The notes under the pieces are model-generated. The model saw nothing but the letters and a program-made list of their open reading frames with translations. It was not told the origin of the DNA and made no database searches. Shown here one piece after another: positions 9,696-18,580 of a stretch of DNA of 64,000 nucleotides (the stretch's first letter is position 1; the number at the start of each line of letters is the position of its first letter). A program made the position numbers and the translations under genes. Origin of the DNA: Alphaproteobacteria bacterium (GTDB lineage Bacteria > Pseudomonadota > Alphaproteobacteria > CAJXXZ01 > 1604HC). The DNA is taken from positions 1 to 64,000 of the forward strand of contig CP060235.1 in assembly GCA_023898705.1 (NCBI GenBank), in the 5' to 3' direction.

Positions 9696-10364
9696 TCAAT
9701 AGATATTTTCAAGCTCTTTACTCTCACAAGGTTTTAAATTTTCTAATTTAAATGGACCATGTTGAATTTTTTTCAATTTCAAAACTGACATGCCATATAC
9801 ATTACATAATTTTCTTATTTCTCTATTTACACCTTGTCGTAAAGCTAAGACCAGTTTGTAGCATCCAACTATTTTTTTCTTACTAATCAAACGTATTGGC
9901 TTTAGAACAAAATTATCTAAAACTGGCTTCTTCAAACAATTAATAAAATCATGAGAGATTGAATCTGTAAAAATTTCATAAATGCGTTCATATTTTTCAG
10001 ATGAAAACTTACTGACTAACGATGTATCATTGGTCAGTACTACTAGCCCTTCTGACATATAATCCAACCTACCTAAAAAAGTCAAATAAGATTTATTTTT
10101 TATCAAATCAAATATAGTCCTATACCCATTTTGTGACTTATGACTCGTCAGACATTTTATTGGCTTATGAAAAAGTATGATTTTAGGATTCTGCGTTTTT
10201 AATAACTTCCCATCTACTTTGATTTCATCGCTATTATCTACCCTGGAAGCACAAGATAGTATGATAGACCCATTGACACTAACTTTGCCAGATAGTACCA
10301 AACCTTCAGCATGCCTACGACTGCATAAACCTGACGAAGAAATAGCATGCCCTATTTTCTTCAT
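9696..10364 (-). CDS. RsuA/RluB-family 23S/16S rRNA pseudouridine synthase
   Basis: Isomerises a uridine of rRNA to pseudouridine. An N-terminal S4 RNA-binding domain (about residues 1-60, including SGLCSRRHAE and GKVSVNG) is followed by the synthase domain. That domain carries the family signature GRLDYMSEGLVVLTND, whose Asp is the catalytic nucleophile, and C-terminal GVNREIRKLCNVYG. At 222 aa it is near the short end for RluB and close to RsuA. Which rRNA site it modifies cannot be decided here. Its ATG overlaps the end of the upstream thioredoxin-fold gene by 4 bp, so the two are co-transcribed. Confidence 0.88.
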   Translation of the reverse strand: MKKIGHAISSSGLCSRRHAEGLVLSGKVSVNGSIILSCASRVDNSDEIKVDGKLLKTQNPKIILFHKPIKCLTSHKSQNGYRTIFDLIKNKSYLTFLGRLDYMSEGLVVLTNDTSLVSKFSSEKYERIYEIFTDSISHDFINCLKKPVLDNFVLKPIRLISKKKIVGCYKLVLALRQGVNREIRKLCNVYGMSVLKLKKIQHGPFKLENLKPCESKELENIY

Positions 10365-10906
10365 ATGCCTATGGTGACGCCTAGTTTATTGAACAATAAT
10401 ATTGCGGAATCCACAGTGCTCCATTGAAACATGTAATCAGTTACTTTATGAACTGGAATACCGCTCTTGAACAAAACCGATGTGGGAAACTCCTTAACCT
10501 TAAATTTTTTGGAAAACACACCTTTATGATCTATAAAAAATTCTACGTCAAAAGAAAACTTTCTTTTAAAATTATTAAACCAAGCCTTTAAATGCTCATC
10601 TGCTATTTGCTCTTTTTGGTATACAGGATGCAAAATCACTATAGTACGTACTTTTGCTTGTTTGATCAAAGAAGAGCCCTGTCCAAACAAAACAGCCGCC
10701 GTATTATTCTTTTTCAAAGACTCGATATCTTCCTGATTAAATTGTGTAAATAAAATGACAGCGTTATCTTTAAAATTGGTTGCAATAGACCCATTTTCAT
10801 TCGTTAGCATATATTTATAATCATAACTATAAATGGCATACCACACAGAAAGAACAGATATCAAAAAAATAAATACATTTCTTAAAATTTTTAATCTACA
10901 AAACAT
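10361..10906 (-). CDS. Membrane-anchored thioredoxin-fold protein lacking a CXXC motif
   Basis: 181 aa with one N-terminal transmembrane segment (residues about 10-27) and then a domain that looks like a TlpA/redoxin-type thioredoxin fold. Supporting segments are FFIDHKGVFSKKF and EFPTSVLFKSG, the latter carrying the cis-proline typical of the fold. No CXXC or other cysteine pair is visible in the expected active-site region, so thiol-disulfide exchange is doubtful. It may instead bind a partner. It overlaps the following pseudouridine synthase gene by 4 bp. Family assignment is moderate, function unknown. Confidence 0.6.
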   Translation of the reverse strand: MFCRLKILRNVFIFLISVLSVWYAIYSYDYKYMLTNENGSIATNFKDNAVILFTQFNQEDIESLKKNNTAAVLFGQGSSLIKQAKVRTIVILHPVYQKEQIADEHLKAWFNNFKRKFSFDVEFFIDHKGVFSKKFKVKEFPTSVLFKSGIPVHKVTDYMFQWSTVDSAILLFNKLGVTIGI

Positions 10907-10952
10907 ACTATTATCTTATACTAAAATTTTTAAAATTGTAGTAATCTAAGTT

Positions 10953-12275
10953 GTGGATTTTTATCAAGTAAATGGGGGATACAACTTTAGAGGTAAAATA
11001 AGGTGTGGCGGAGCAAAGAATTTGGCTACTAAAGTAATAATAGCCTCCTTACTATCTGATGAAATTTCTGTTTTAGAAAATGTTCCTAACATAGGGGATG
11101 TGCTTACATTAAAGAAGATGTTAACCAAAATTGGGGTTGAGTGGGATTTTAGTGGTGGTACAATGTCAATAAATCCAAAAACTATGTCTAAGTTTAATAT
11201 TGATCATGAAGATGGGATTATTTACGGACGCTTAACTATGTTGCTTATTCCTGCACTGCTTTTGAGAAATGATCTGGTTTCTGTACCAAAAATGGATGGA
11301 TGTAAATTTGGAACCAGATCAGTCAATTTTTTCTTTGAGATTTTAAAGCAATTCAATATAGAAATTGAAGAGTCTGAATTCTTATATCACGTAAAAAAAA
11401 TTAAGCCTCTCAAAGGACAAAAGATTCATTTGAAATTCCCATCTGTAGGAGCTACTGAATTTGCAATCATGCTTTGTGCATTGGCAGAGGGAACTTCAAT
11501 TATTCAAAATGCAGCTCAGGAACCTGAAATTTCGTGTTTGATCAGTTTTATGCAAAGAATGGGATCAAGGATACACTGGATTGACGAGAAAACGATTTAT
11601 ATCGAAGGAGTAAAAAAGCTTCATGGATCACGATATAAAATAATTAACGATAGAATAGAAGCTGCATCTTGGGCCGTACTGGCAGCGTGTAGTGATGGAG
11701 ACATAGAAGTTGAAGATGTCATACCAGACCATTTAATAACTTTTTTGGGAATTTACCAAAGAATGGGTGGTGGGTTTTCCATGACACAACGTGGAATTAG
11801 ATTTTTCAGACAAGAACCATTGAAGAGTATATTAGTAGAATGCGGGCCTTATCCTGTTTTTTCTACTGATTATCAGCCGCTTATAACACTAATGATGACT
11901 CAAGCTTCAGGAATTAGCGCAATACATGAAACAATATTTAATGAGAGATTGTCCCATTTAGCTAACTTAAAAAACTTTGGAGTGAAAGCGGAACTCACTA
12001 CTGGATGCATAGGCAATGAATGTAAGTTTTCATATAAAAATTACTACCATAGTGCATTTATAGTTGGTCCTACTCAGCTCGTAGCTCCTAGCCAAATGGT
12101 TCTCTCTGAAAATTTAAGATCTGGAATCGCTTATCTTCTAGCAGGCTGTGTGGCACAAGGACAATCTAAAATAGGAAACATTCATTTTATTTCAAGAGGA
12201 TATGAAAATATTCTTGAAAAATTACAATCAGTAAATGTTGATATAAATCTTTTAAATGATTTACAAAGGAGTTAA
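10953..12275 (+). CDS. murA: UDP-N-acetylglucosamine 1-carboxyvinyltransferase
   Basis: First committed step of peptidoglycan synthesis: transfer of enolpyruvate from PEP to UDP-GlcNAc in the cytoplasm. The 440-aa protein has the EPSP-synthase-like two-lobed fold. Lys22 and Asn23 sit in GGAKNLATK. The catalytic loop DGCKFGTR keeps the active-site Cys (Cys117), the residue attacked by fosfomycin. The catalytic Asp is in FSTDYQPL, and the PEP-binding Arg is in SENLRSG. Overall it is divergent from well-studied MurA. The start codon is GTG at 10953. RNase J follows after 3 bp. Confidence 0.92.
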   Translation: MDFYQVNGGYNFRGKIRCGGAKNLATKVIIASLLSDEISVLENVPNIGDVLTLKKMLTKIGVEWDFSGGTMSINPKTMSKFNIDHEDGIIYGRLTMLLIPALLLRNDLVSVPKMDGCKFGTRSVNFFFEILKQFNIEIEESEFLYHVKKIKPLKGQKIHLKFPSVGATEFAIMLCALAEGTSIIQNAAQEPEISCLISFMQRMGSRIHWIDEKTIYIEGVKKLHGSRYKIINDRIEAASWAVLAACSDGDIEVEDVIPDHLITFLGIYQRMGGGFSMTQRGIRFFRQEPLKSILVECGPYPVFSTDYQPLITLMMTQASGISAIHETIFNERLSHLANLKNFGVKAELTTGCIGNECKFSYKNYYHSAFIVGPTQLVAPSQMVLSENLRSGIAYLLAGCVAQGQSKIGNIHFISRGYENILEKLQSVNVDINLLNDLQRS

Positions 12276-12278
12276 ACA

Positions 12279-14051
12279 ATGAATAGAAATCAAATAAATA
12301 ATCTTCTACATGACAAAAAGATTGAATCAGAAGCTGTAGTGAAGTCTGTAGATTTCGACTTACATTCTCTCTATTTTCTGCCTTTAGGTGGTTCTGGTGA
12401 ATTTGGTATAAATTTAAATTTGTACCACTGTAATGGAAAGTGGATTTTAGTAGATTTGGGTATGAGTTTCGAGGAGTTGCCTGGATCTAATGTTATTCTT
12501 CCAGATATAAGCTTTATCAAAACTCTTGATCCAAAAGATATTCTGGGATTGATCATCACACACGGTCATGAAGACCATATAGGGGCAATACCATATTTAA
12601 TTAAAGAAATTAGGACGCCTATCTATGCTGGACCTTTTACCTCTTCCCTAATTAAAAACAAATTACTTGAGAATAAGGTGAAGGCAAAACTGCATACTGT
12701 GGAAATAGGAAAAGAATTTTCCCTAGATCCATTTAAAATCAAATTAATAAATGTAACACACTCTATTCCTGAAAGTTCAATGGTATACATTAAAACACCG
12801 CTAGGAAATATCATGCATACAGGTGATTGGAAATTTGATACCACTCCTGTACTAGATAATGCTACTGATTACGATTCACTTAAAAAAGCTGCTGAAGACA
12901 AAATTTTATTGGCTGTATGTGATTCTACAAATGCCATATCAGAAGCATCTCAATTTTCTGAAACAGATGTAAAAAATGAATTAGACAAAGTAATTTCTAA
13001 AATAAAAGGAAATAGAATAGTTATTGGATGTTTTTCTTCAAATATAGCAAGAATAGATTCATGTGCTAGATTAGCTAAAAAACACCATAGAAAAGTAGCC
13101 CTAGTTGGTAGATCAATGCATAAAATCAAAGAAGCTGCATCTGAACATGGATATTTCCAAAATTTACCAGAATTTTTGAGTGAGAAGGATGGAAATACTA
13201 CAAATAGGAATGAAATCTTGTTCATATGTACTGGATCTCAAGGTGAGATCAACTCTGGATTGAAACGTATGTCTGAACATGATCACCCAAGAGTAAAATT
13301 AGAAGCCGGAGATACAGTCATAGTGTCAGCAAAAACCATTATTGGAAGAGAGAGGGAAGTAGCTGAAATGTTAAACAATTTTGCTAAAAACGACATTAAC
13401 GTAATCACCTACTCTGAAGAGCATCCTATACATGCATCTGGTCACCCTGTACGAAATGATCTAAGAGAATTTTACTCTATGATTAGACCTAAATTCTCCA
13501 TACCAGTACATGGAGAAAGGATCCATCAAAATGCCCATGCAGATCTTTTACATAGCTTAAAGATTAAATCCTTAGTTCCAAGTAATGGTGATATAGTTAA
13601 GATTTCGCCTCATGAAATTAAAATAGTAGATCATATTGAGGTATCAAAGTCAGTATTGGATGGTAAGGCTATCATTCCATACACAGGTCGTACAATATTG
13701 GAACGTAGGTGGTTAGAAAATGGTTGTATTTTCGTTAGTATCGTTGTAGAAAGCGATGGAAAATTCAAGTTAGTAACTAGCTTTTGTGGAATATGTGAAA
13801 AAGAAGATCCTATTAAACAAAAAATAAGACAAAGGATTAAAAGTGTTGTTATAGCTCTAAGTCATAATGATAAGCAAGTTCAGAAAACACTGGTAAGTGT
13901 GATAAGAAAGACCGTGAAATATGCTATGTTTGAACTTAGAAGTAAAGACCCAGCAATATTCGTTTACGCAACTATATTAGGCAAACCTGAGGAAAAACAA
14001 GATTTAAACATTGAAAATCTTGAAGAAGATACCGATATACTCATTGATTGA
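12279..14051 (+). CDS. rnj: Ribonuclease J
   Basis: A metallo-beta-lactamase/beta-CASP nuclease that matures and degrades RNA, with endonuclease and 5'-3' exonuclease activity in the family. At 590 aa it is of normal length. The metal site THGHEDHIGAIPY places His95, His97, Asp99 and His100. The beta-CASP domain includes GCFSSNIARID and the later SGHPVRNDL and PVHGERIHQ motifs. It is separated from murA by 3 bp, so it lies in the same transcript. Confidence 0.95.
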   Translation: MNRNQINNLLHDKKIESEAVVKSVDFDLHSLYFLPLGGSGEFGINLNLYHCNGKWILVDLGMSFEELPGSNVILPDISFIKTLDPKDILGLIITHGHEDHIGAIPYLIKEIRTPIYAGPFTSSLIKNKLLENKVKAKLHTVEIGKEFSLDPFKIKLINVTHSIPESSMVYIKTPLGNIMHTGDWKFDTTPVLDNATDYDSLKKAAEDKILLAVCDSTNAISEASQFSETDVKNELDKVISKIKGNRIVIGCFSSNIARIDSCARLAKKHHRKVALVGRSMHKIKEAASEHGYFQNLPEFLSEKDGNTTNRNEILFICTGSQGEINSGLKRMSEHDHPRVKLEAGDTVIVSAKTIIGREREVAEMLNNFAKNDINVITYSEEHPIHASGHPVRNDLREFYSMIRPKFSIPVHGERIHQNAHADLLHSLKIKSLVPSNGDIVKISPHEIKIVDHIEVSKSVLDGKAIIPYTGRTILERRWLENGCIFVSIVVESDGKFKLVTSFCGICEKEDPIKQKIRQRIKSVVIALSHNDKQVQKTLVSVIRKTVKYAMFELRSKDPAIFVYATILGKPEEKQDLNIENLEEDTDILID

Positions 14052-14257
14052 TTTTCGCCTTATATCGGAATAATAAATTCTGACAAAGCATACTATCGTA
14101 CTCATACTTTGTTGATTCAACAACACATCAGACAAACTCATACTTTAATTTTTCTAAAAATGCATTAACAATTTACTTAAAACTTCTTGATACTATTGAT
14201 GAAACCAAATAAAAATGGTAGATTTAAATTACGTTTTATTGTTTTCGGAGGAATTAG

Positions 14258-14428
14258 ATGGCAGTACAAAAAAAGAGAGTTTCTATATCAAGAAGAAGAA
14301 ATAGACATTCAGCAACTAGGGTTAAACTACCGCATACAGTGCTTTGCACTTGTGGAGCTTGGAAATTGAATCATAACCTGTGCGATTCTTGTGGAATGTA
14401 CAAGGGAATGCAAATAATCAAAAAATGA
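14258..14428 (+). CDS. rpmF: 50S ribosomal protein L32, cysteine-containing form
   Basis: A small ribosomal protein of the large subunit, 56 aa. It begins MAVQKKRVSISRRRNRHSA and ends GMYKGMQIIKK. The C-terminal half has a zinc-ribbon-like cysteine set, CTCG followed by CDSCG, resembling the zinc-binding L32 of many bacteria but with C-x-C instead of C-x2-C in the first pair. The SD GGAGG at 14248-14252 precedes the ATG. Its stop overlaps the plsX start (ATGA), the usual rpmF-plsX arrangement. Confidence 0.93.
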   Translation: MAVQKKRVSISRRRNRHSATRVKLPHTVLCTCGAWKLNHNLCDSCGMYKGMQIIKK

Positions 14429-15396
14429 GTACGTTTGCAATAGATTGTATGGGCGGGGACCATGGAACTGATGTTGTATTTCAGGCCGTAAAGAAAGTAC
14501 TCGATGAATTTTCAGATTTAAAAGTCAATTTATTTATAACCGATTCTGTAGATGTAGGTAGTCATTTTAAGAATGATGCTAGAGTAAAATTCTACAGATC
14601 TTCGTCCTACATTAGTGCTGACTTGTCTATTTATGACACTTTAAAGAATTATAAATCTACGAGTATGTACATGGCCATTCAATCTGTTGCACAAAATGAA
14701 TCTGACGCCGTATTTACCGTAGGGCACACAGCCCCCTACTTTCTTTTAGCAAAAAAAATTTTAGGTACTTTTGATAATTTATCTCGCCTTCCATTAGCTG
14801 TAGTCATACCATCTGCAAATGGCGGACATAAAATTTTAACTGACATAGGTGCAAATTTGGAATGTTCTGGCGAAGATTTATACCAATTTGGACTTTTAGG
14901 ACAGAATTTTGCTAAAGCATTAGGAAAAGATGATGCAAAAATAAGTTTAATCAATGTTGGACATGAAGCAACAAAGGGGCCTTTGGCTCTACGACAGGCT
15001 TATAGTCTATTTCAAAACTCTAAATTTAAACAAAACTTTGAAGGATTTATAGATGCCGACAAAATCTTTACTTGTGCAGCAGATGTAATCGTTACGGATG
15101 GATTTTCAGGTAATTGCATTTCCAAAGCTTGCGAAGGAACATCAAGATTTATCATAGGTAAGTTGACGAAATATTGGATAATGAGAAAGTTAATGTCACT
15201 ATTTTTGGATAGTGCCGACAAATACAACGGAGCAATACTATTAGGAATAAGAAAACTATGCATCAAAGCCCATGGCTCATCGCAAGTACCTAGCTTAGTA
15301 AGCGCATTAAGAACGATGTATAAATTCTCTCAAAAATATAATTACTTAAAACAAAGCCTGTGCGAAACCGACTTCTCAATACCTAGTAATAAATAA
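14425..15396 (+). CDS. plsX: Phosphate acyltransferase PlsX
   Basis: Converts acyl-ACP to acyl-phosphate for phospholipid synthesis (PlsX/PlsY route), as a peripheral membrane enzyme. The 323-aa protein starts at the ATG at 14425 overlapping the rpmF stop, with the family N-terminus FAIDCMGGDHG. Other family stretches are LTDIGANLEC, NVGHEATKG and VTDGFSGN. An upstream extension of the frame (from 14380) overlaps rpmF and is rejected. Normally fabH follows directly. Here an ankyrin gene on the opposite strand lies between them. Confidence 0.93.
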   Translation: MSTFAIDCMGGDHGTDVVFQAVKKVLDEFSDLKVNLFITDSVDVGSHFKNDARVKFYRSSSYISADLSIYDTLKNYKSTSMYMAIQSVAQNESDAVFTVGHTAPYFLLAKKILGTFDNLSRLPLAVVIPSANGGHKILTDIGANLECSGEDLYQFGLLGQNFAKALGKDDAKISLINVGHEATKGPLALRQAYSLFQNSKFKQNFEGFIDADKIFTCAADVIVTDGFSGNCISKACEGTSRFIIGKLTKYWIMRKLMSLFLDSADKYNGAILLGIRKLCIKAHGSSQVPSLVSALRTMYKFSQKYNYLKQSLCETDFSIPSNK

Positions 15397-15590
15397 TGTT
15401 CATGTAGATGAGAGAAATCGAGACCTCACATCAATATTATTGAAAGTATAGAAGTACAACAGTTGTGAACACTTCAGAATCTTTATGTTTTAAAACGTAG
15501 GTGAGGGTTTTGTCTAGATTAAGACGGGTGTGGAGAAAATCAGTTTGTATTTTTGTGATTCTTTTTGACCATACTTTTTTTACTAACAGC

Positions 15591-18455
15591 TTATCTTTCC
15601 ATAGATATAGGATTGTCGTTTTTTGTACTGGCTTGTTTTTTTTCTTTATCAGCTTGCTCTAATGCTTTTACAACCTCTACATGTCCATTTTCTGCTGCAC
15701 ACATTAGAGCAGTCTTTCCTTCTTTATCTTGCATATTAAGATCAGCATTAGCGGCAATAAGAGCTTTAACAACCTCTACATGTCCATTTTCTGCTGCACA
15801 CATTAGAGCTGTCCATCCACCTTCGTCTTGCATATTAAGATCAGCATTAGCGGCAATAAGAGCTTTTACAATATCTACATGCCCATTGCATGATGCACAA
15901 ATTAGAGCTGTCCACTCACCTTCGTCTTGCATATTAAGATCAGCTTTAGAGTCAATAAGAGCTTTGACAACCTCTATATGTCCATCTTCTGCTGCATACA
16001 TTAGAGCTGTCGCCCCATTTTTGCCTTGCGTATTAAGTTCAGCTTTAGCGTCAATAAGAGCTTTGACAACCTCTATATGTCCATTTTCTGCTGCATACAT
16101 TAGAGCAGTCCTTCCATCTTCGTCTTGCATATTAAGCTCAGCTTTAGCGTCAATAAGAGATTTTACAATATCTACATGCCCATTGCATGATGCCCCAGTT
16201 AGAGCAGTCCATTCACCTTTGTCTTTCATATTAAGATCAGCACCAGCAGCAATTAATGCTTTAACAATCTCTATATGTCCATCTTTTGACGCAAATGTGA
16301 GTAGTGTATATCCTTTATGGATCGAATCAACCTTTGCTCCAGCAGCAATAAGAGCTTTAACAACCGCTACATGTCCATTTTCTGCTGCATACATTAGAGC
16401 TGTCCTTCCATCTTTGTCTTGCCTATTCACAGCATTAGCAGCAATGAGAACTTTAACAACATCTATATCCCCACTACACAATGCCTGCATTAGAGCGGTC
16501 CATGCATATCCATCTTTGTCTCGCTTAAGATCAGCACCAGCAGCAATCAAGGCTTTCACAACTTCTATATGTCCATCTTTTGATGCAAATGCAAGTGGTG
16601 TATATCCTTCATGAATCGAATCAACCTTTGCTCCAGCAGCAATTAATTCATTTACAACATCTACATGTCCATTTTTTGCTGCACATATTAATGCCAAATC
16701 GATACGTTTAATATAATAAGATTCAGCATAAGCATTCCCACTAGATACTGCATTAAGCATATCCATCATAAAATCCATGTGTGATCCCTTTCCAGCAGCA
16801 ATTAACTCTTTAACAACATCTGTATGTCCACTTTCTGATGCTAACACTAAAGCCATTTCTGCGGATACTCTAGCCTTAATTGCCATTTTTAAGCCAATGT
16901 CCACTTTTTTACATAACAATCCCAAATATCCGGTGATTGAGTAAGTATCATCTTCAAAACGCCAACCGTAAGCATGACTACTACAATACTTGTCTCTTCC
17001 AAAACGTGGCTCATAGCTTAACTCTTCCAATATATTGTCGCGATCTCTGTTTCTCAAAATAACTTCTTTAACAACATCCAAGTGTCCATGGAAAGAACCC
17101 AATATCAACGATGGTAACAAAGTGTTGTCATTACAATCAAAATAAGCTTTTGCATCGACAAGTGCACTTAAAATAGATAAGTTTTCATATTTTGGATCTA
17201 ATGCTTTCAACCACATCCAATATTTATTCGTATCATTAATCAGGGTTTTGATAACATCTGCATGTCCCTTTGTCAAAGCATATAATAGAACTCTCTTATT
17301 TATATCATTAGATTCTGATCTACTGTTTCCATTATCATACGTATGCCTTGCCAATTCAAAAGAACAAGACTTAATGAGATTTCTCATATCTTCATTCCCA
17401 CACTCTCGTTCAACATCCTCCATATCGGCTCCAACTGCAATTAACATTTTTGCGATATCCAAATACCCCTTTTGCGCTGCCAATTTTAGTGCTGTAGTAT
17501 TAGTATAATATCCGCATTCATAATTAACTAGATAATAAAGTCGCTTATCAATCAAGGATTTTACTAGTTCTGTATGACCATTTTCTACTGCAACTGATAG
17601 CACATTCTGGTCAGACCCTTCTCTATAAACCTTAGCTCCATTTTCAATAAGCAAGTTTACAACATCTGTGCGTCCATGTTGTGCTGCGGACATTAGAGGT
17701 GTTCCTTCCTCACTTTGTTCAAAGTTGGCTCCTGCTTTGATCAATTGTTCTACAATAGCGATATATCCCTTCTCTGCAGCATATATCATAGCCGTCTTGT
17801 ACCTTTTGTCATGAAACTCAAGATTAGCCCCATTTTTAATCAATTGTTCTACAATAGCGATATATCCCTTCTCTGCAGCATATATCATAGCTGTCTTGTT
17901 ATTTTGGTCCTGAAAATCAAGATTAGCCTTGTTTTTGATTAGTGCTTCCACAACATCAACATGCCCATGTGATGATGCTAGTATCAATGCCGTATACGAA
18001 CTAGATCTATAACGGTCATGCTTTGCCACATTTACCGCATTAACATCTACTCCACCTTCAATTAGTAAGTTGACAAAGTCGACATTTCCTTGTTTTGCTG
18101 CTAACATCAGTTGTCCTTCACCATGTAACTTTTTATCAAACTTAGCTCCAGCCTTTATTAATTTGTATACAACACCCACATGCTCAGATTTTAAAGCACA
18201 CATCATAGCTGTTTCTCTACCTTTATACTGAAAATCAAGATTTGCGCCCAACTCAATTAAAGTTTCTATATCATCTGCATATCCACATTTTGCGGCATAG
18301 ATTAATGCTAGCGAAGTACGATCATCTCTATAATACTCAAGCACATTTTTGACTACATCCACATTGCCTGAAAATTTAGATAATAACTGCTTCCAAACAC
18401 AGTTTACATTACTGCTCAGGATCAAACCCAATAGGATTACATTTACATTTCTCAT
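15591..18455 (-). CDS. Large secreted ankyrin-repeat protein, 954 aa
   Basis: A signal peptide (MRNVNVILLGLILSSNVN) is followed by about 23 ankyrin repeats spread over nearly the whole protein. The C-terminal half is made of very similar units (RTALMYAAENGH, VKALIAAGADLN and close variants), pointing to recent repeat duplication. The frame extends 18 codons upstream to 18509, but the ATG at 18455 is chosen because it gives a signal peptide matching that of the ankyrin protein at 20954. It ends in a short Lys-rich tail. Host-protein binding after secretion is the usual idea for such proteins in intracellular bacteria, but is inference. The gene lies on the opposite strand between plsX and fabH. 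Confidence 0.87.
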   Translation of the reverse strand: MRNVNVILLGLILSSNVNCVWKQLLSKFSGNVDVVKNVLEYYRDDRTSLALIYAAKCGYADDIETLIELGANLDFQYKGRETAMMCALKSEHVGVVYKLIKAGAKFDKKLHGEGQLMLAAKQGNVDFVNLLIEGGVDVNAVNVAKHDRYRSSSYTALILASSHGHVDVVEALIKNKANLDFQDQNNKTAMIYAAEKGYIAIVEQLIKNGANLEFHDKRYKTAMIYAAEKGYIAIVEQLIKAGANFEQSEEGTPLMSAAQHGRTDVVNLLIENGAKVYREGSDQNVLSVAVENGHTELVKSLIDKRLYYLVNYECGYYTNTTALKLAAQKGYLDIAKMLIAVGADMEDVERECGNEDMRNLIKSCSFELARHTYDNGNSRSESNDINKRVLLYALTKGHADVIKTLINDTNKYWMWLKALDPKYENLSILSALVDAKAYFDCNDNTLLPSLILGSFHGHLDVVKEVILRNRDRDNILEELSYEPRFGRDKYCSSHAYGWRFEDDTYSITGYLGLLCKKVDIGLKMAIKARVSAEMALVLASESGHTDVVKELIAAGKGSHMDFMMDMLNAVSSGNAYAESYYIKRIDLALICAAKNGHVDVVNELIAAGAKVDSIHEGYTPLAFASKDGHIEVVKALIAAGADLKRDKDGYAWTALMQALCSGDIDVVKVLIAANAVNRQDKDGRTALMYAAENGHVAVVKALIAAGAKVDSIHKGYTLLTFASKDGHIEIVKALIAAGADLNMKDKGEWTALTGASCNGHVDIVKSLIDAKAELNMQDEDGRTALMYAAENGHIEVVKALIDAKAELNTQGKNGATALMYAAEDGHIEVVKALIDSKADLNMQDEGEWTALICASCNGHVDIVKALIAANADLNMQDEGGWTALMCAAENGHVEVVKALIAANADLNMQDKEGKTALMCAAENGHVEVVKALEQADKEKKQASTKNDNPISMER
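15650..16600 (-). repeat. Near-identical 99-bp ankyrin-coding tandem repeats
   Basis: Within the 3' part of the large ankyrin gene, units of about 99 bp recur with high DNA identity. The plus-strand text TACATGTCCATTTTCTGCTG, for instance, appears at several spots spaced about 99 bp apart or multiples of that. A larger block also seems duplicated: two units beginning SIHxGYT lie about three repeats apart, each followed by ASKDGHIE. This is the footprint of slippage or unequal recombination. Confidence 0.75.
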
Positions 18456-18580
18456 ACACTTACATTGCATATTATTTAAAAAAAGTGCAATATCTAAATT
18501 AAGAAACATTTATACATAAAAGGCACTTTCCAAACTAATCAACTATCTAAATCAGATAAAATACTGTACTATTTTTGAAT

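Noticed and set aside
14187..14369. A 60-aa plus-strand frame
   Set aside because: It overlaps rpmF in another frame. The L32 frame at 14258-14428 has a clear SD and family match.
15397..15590. Possible small stable RNA (SRP RNA or 6S) between plsX and the ankyrin gene
   Set aside because: No conserved SRP loop or other recognisable RNA motif found on reading both strands.
15650..16600. A CRISPR-like regular repeat pattern
   Set aside because: The repeats have no unique spacers of constant length and lie inside an ankyrin coding frame.
15565..16614. A 349-aa plus-strand frame rich in repeats
   Set aside because: It is the complement of the ankyrin repeats on the minus strand. Its repeats reflect that gene, and it has no start signal or known family.
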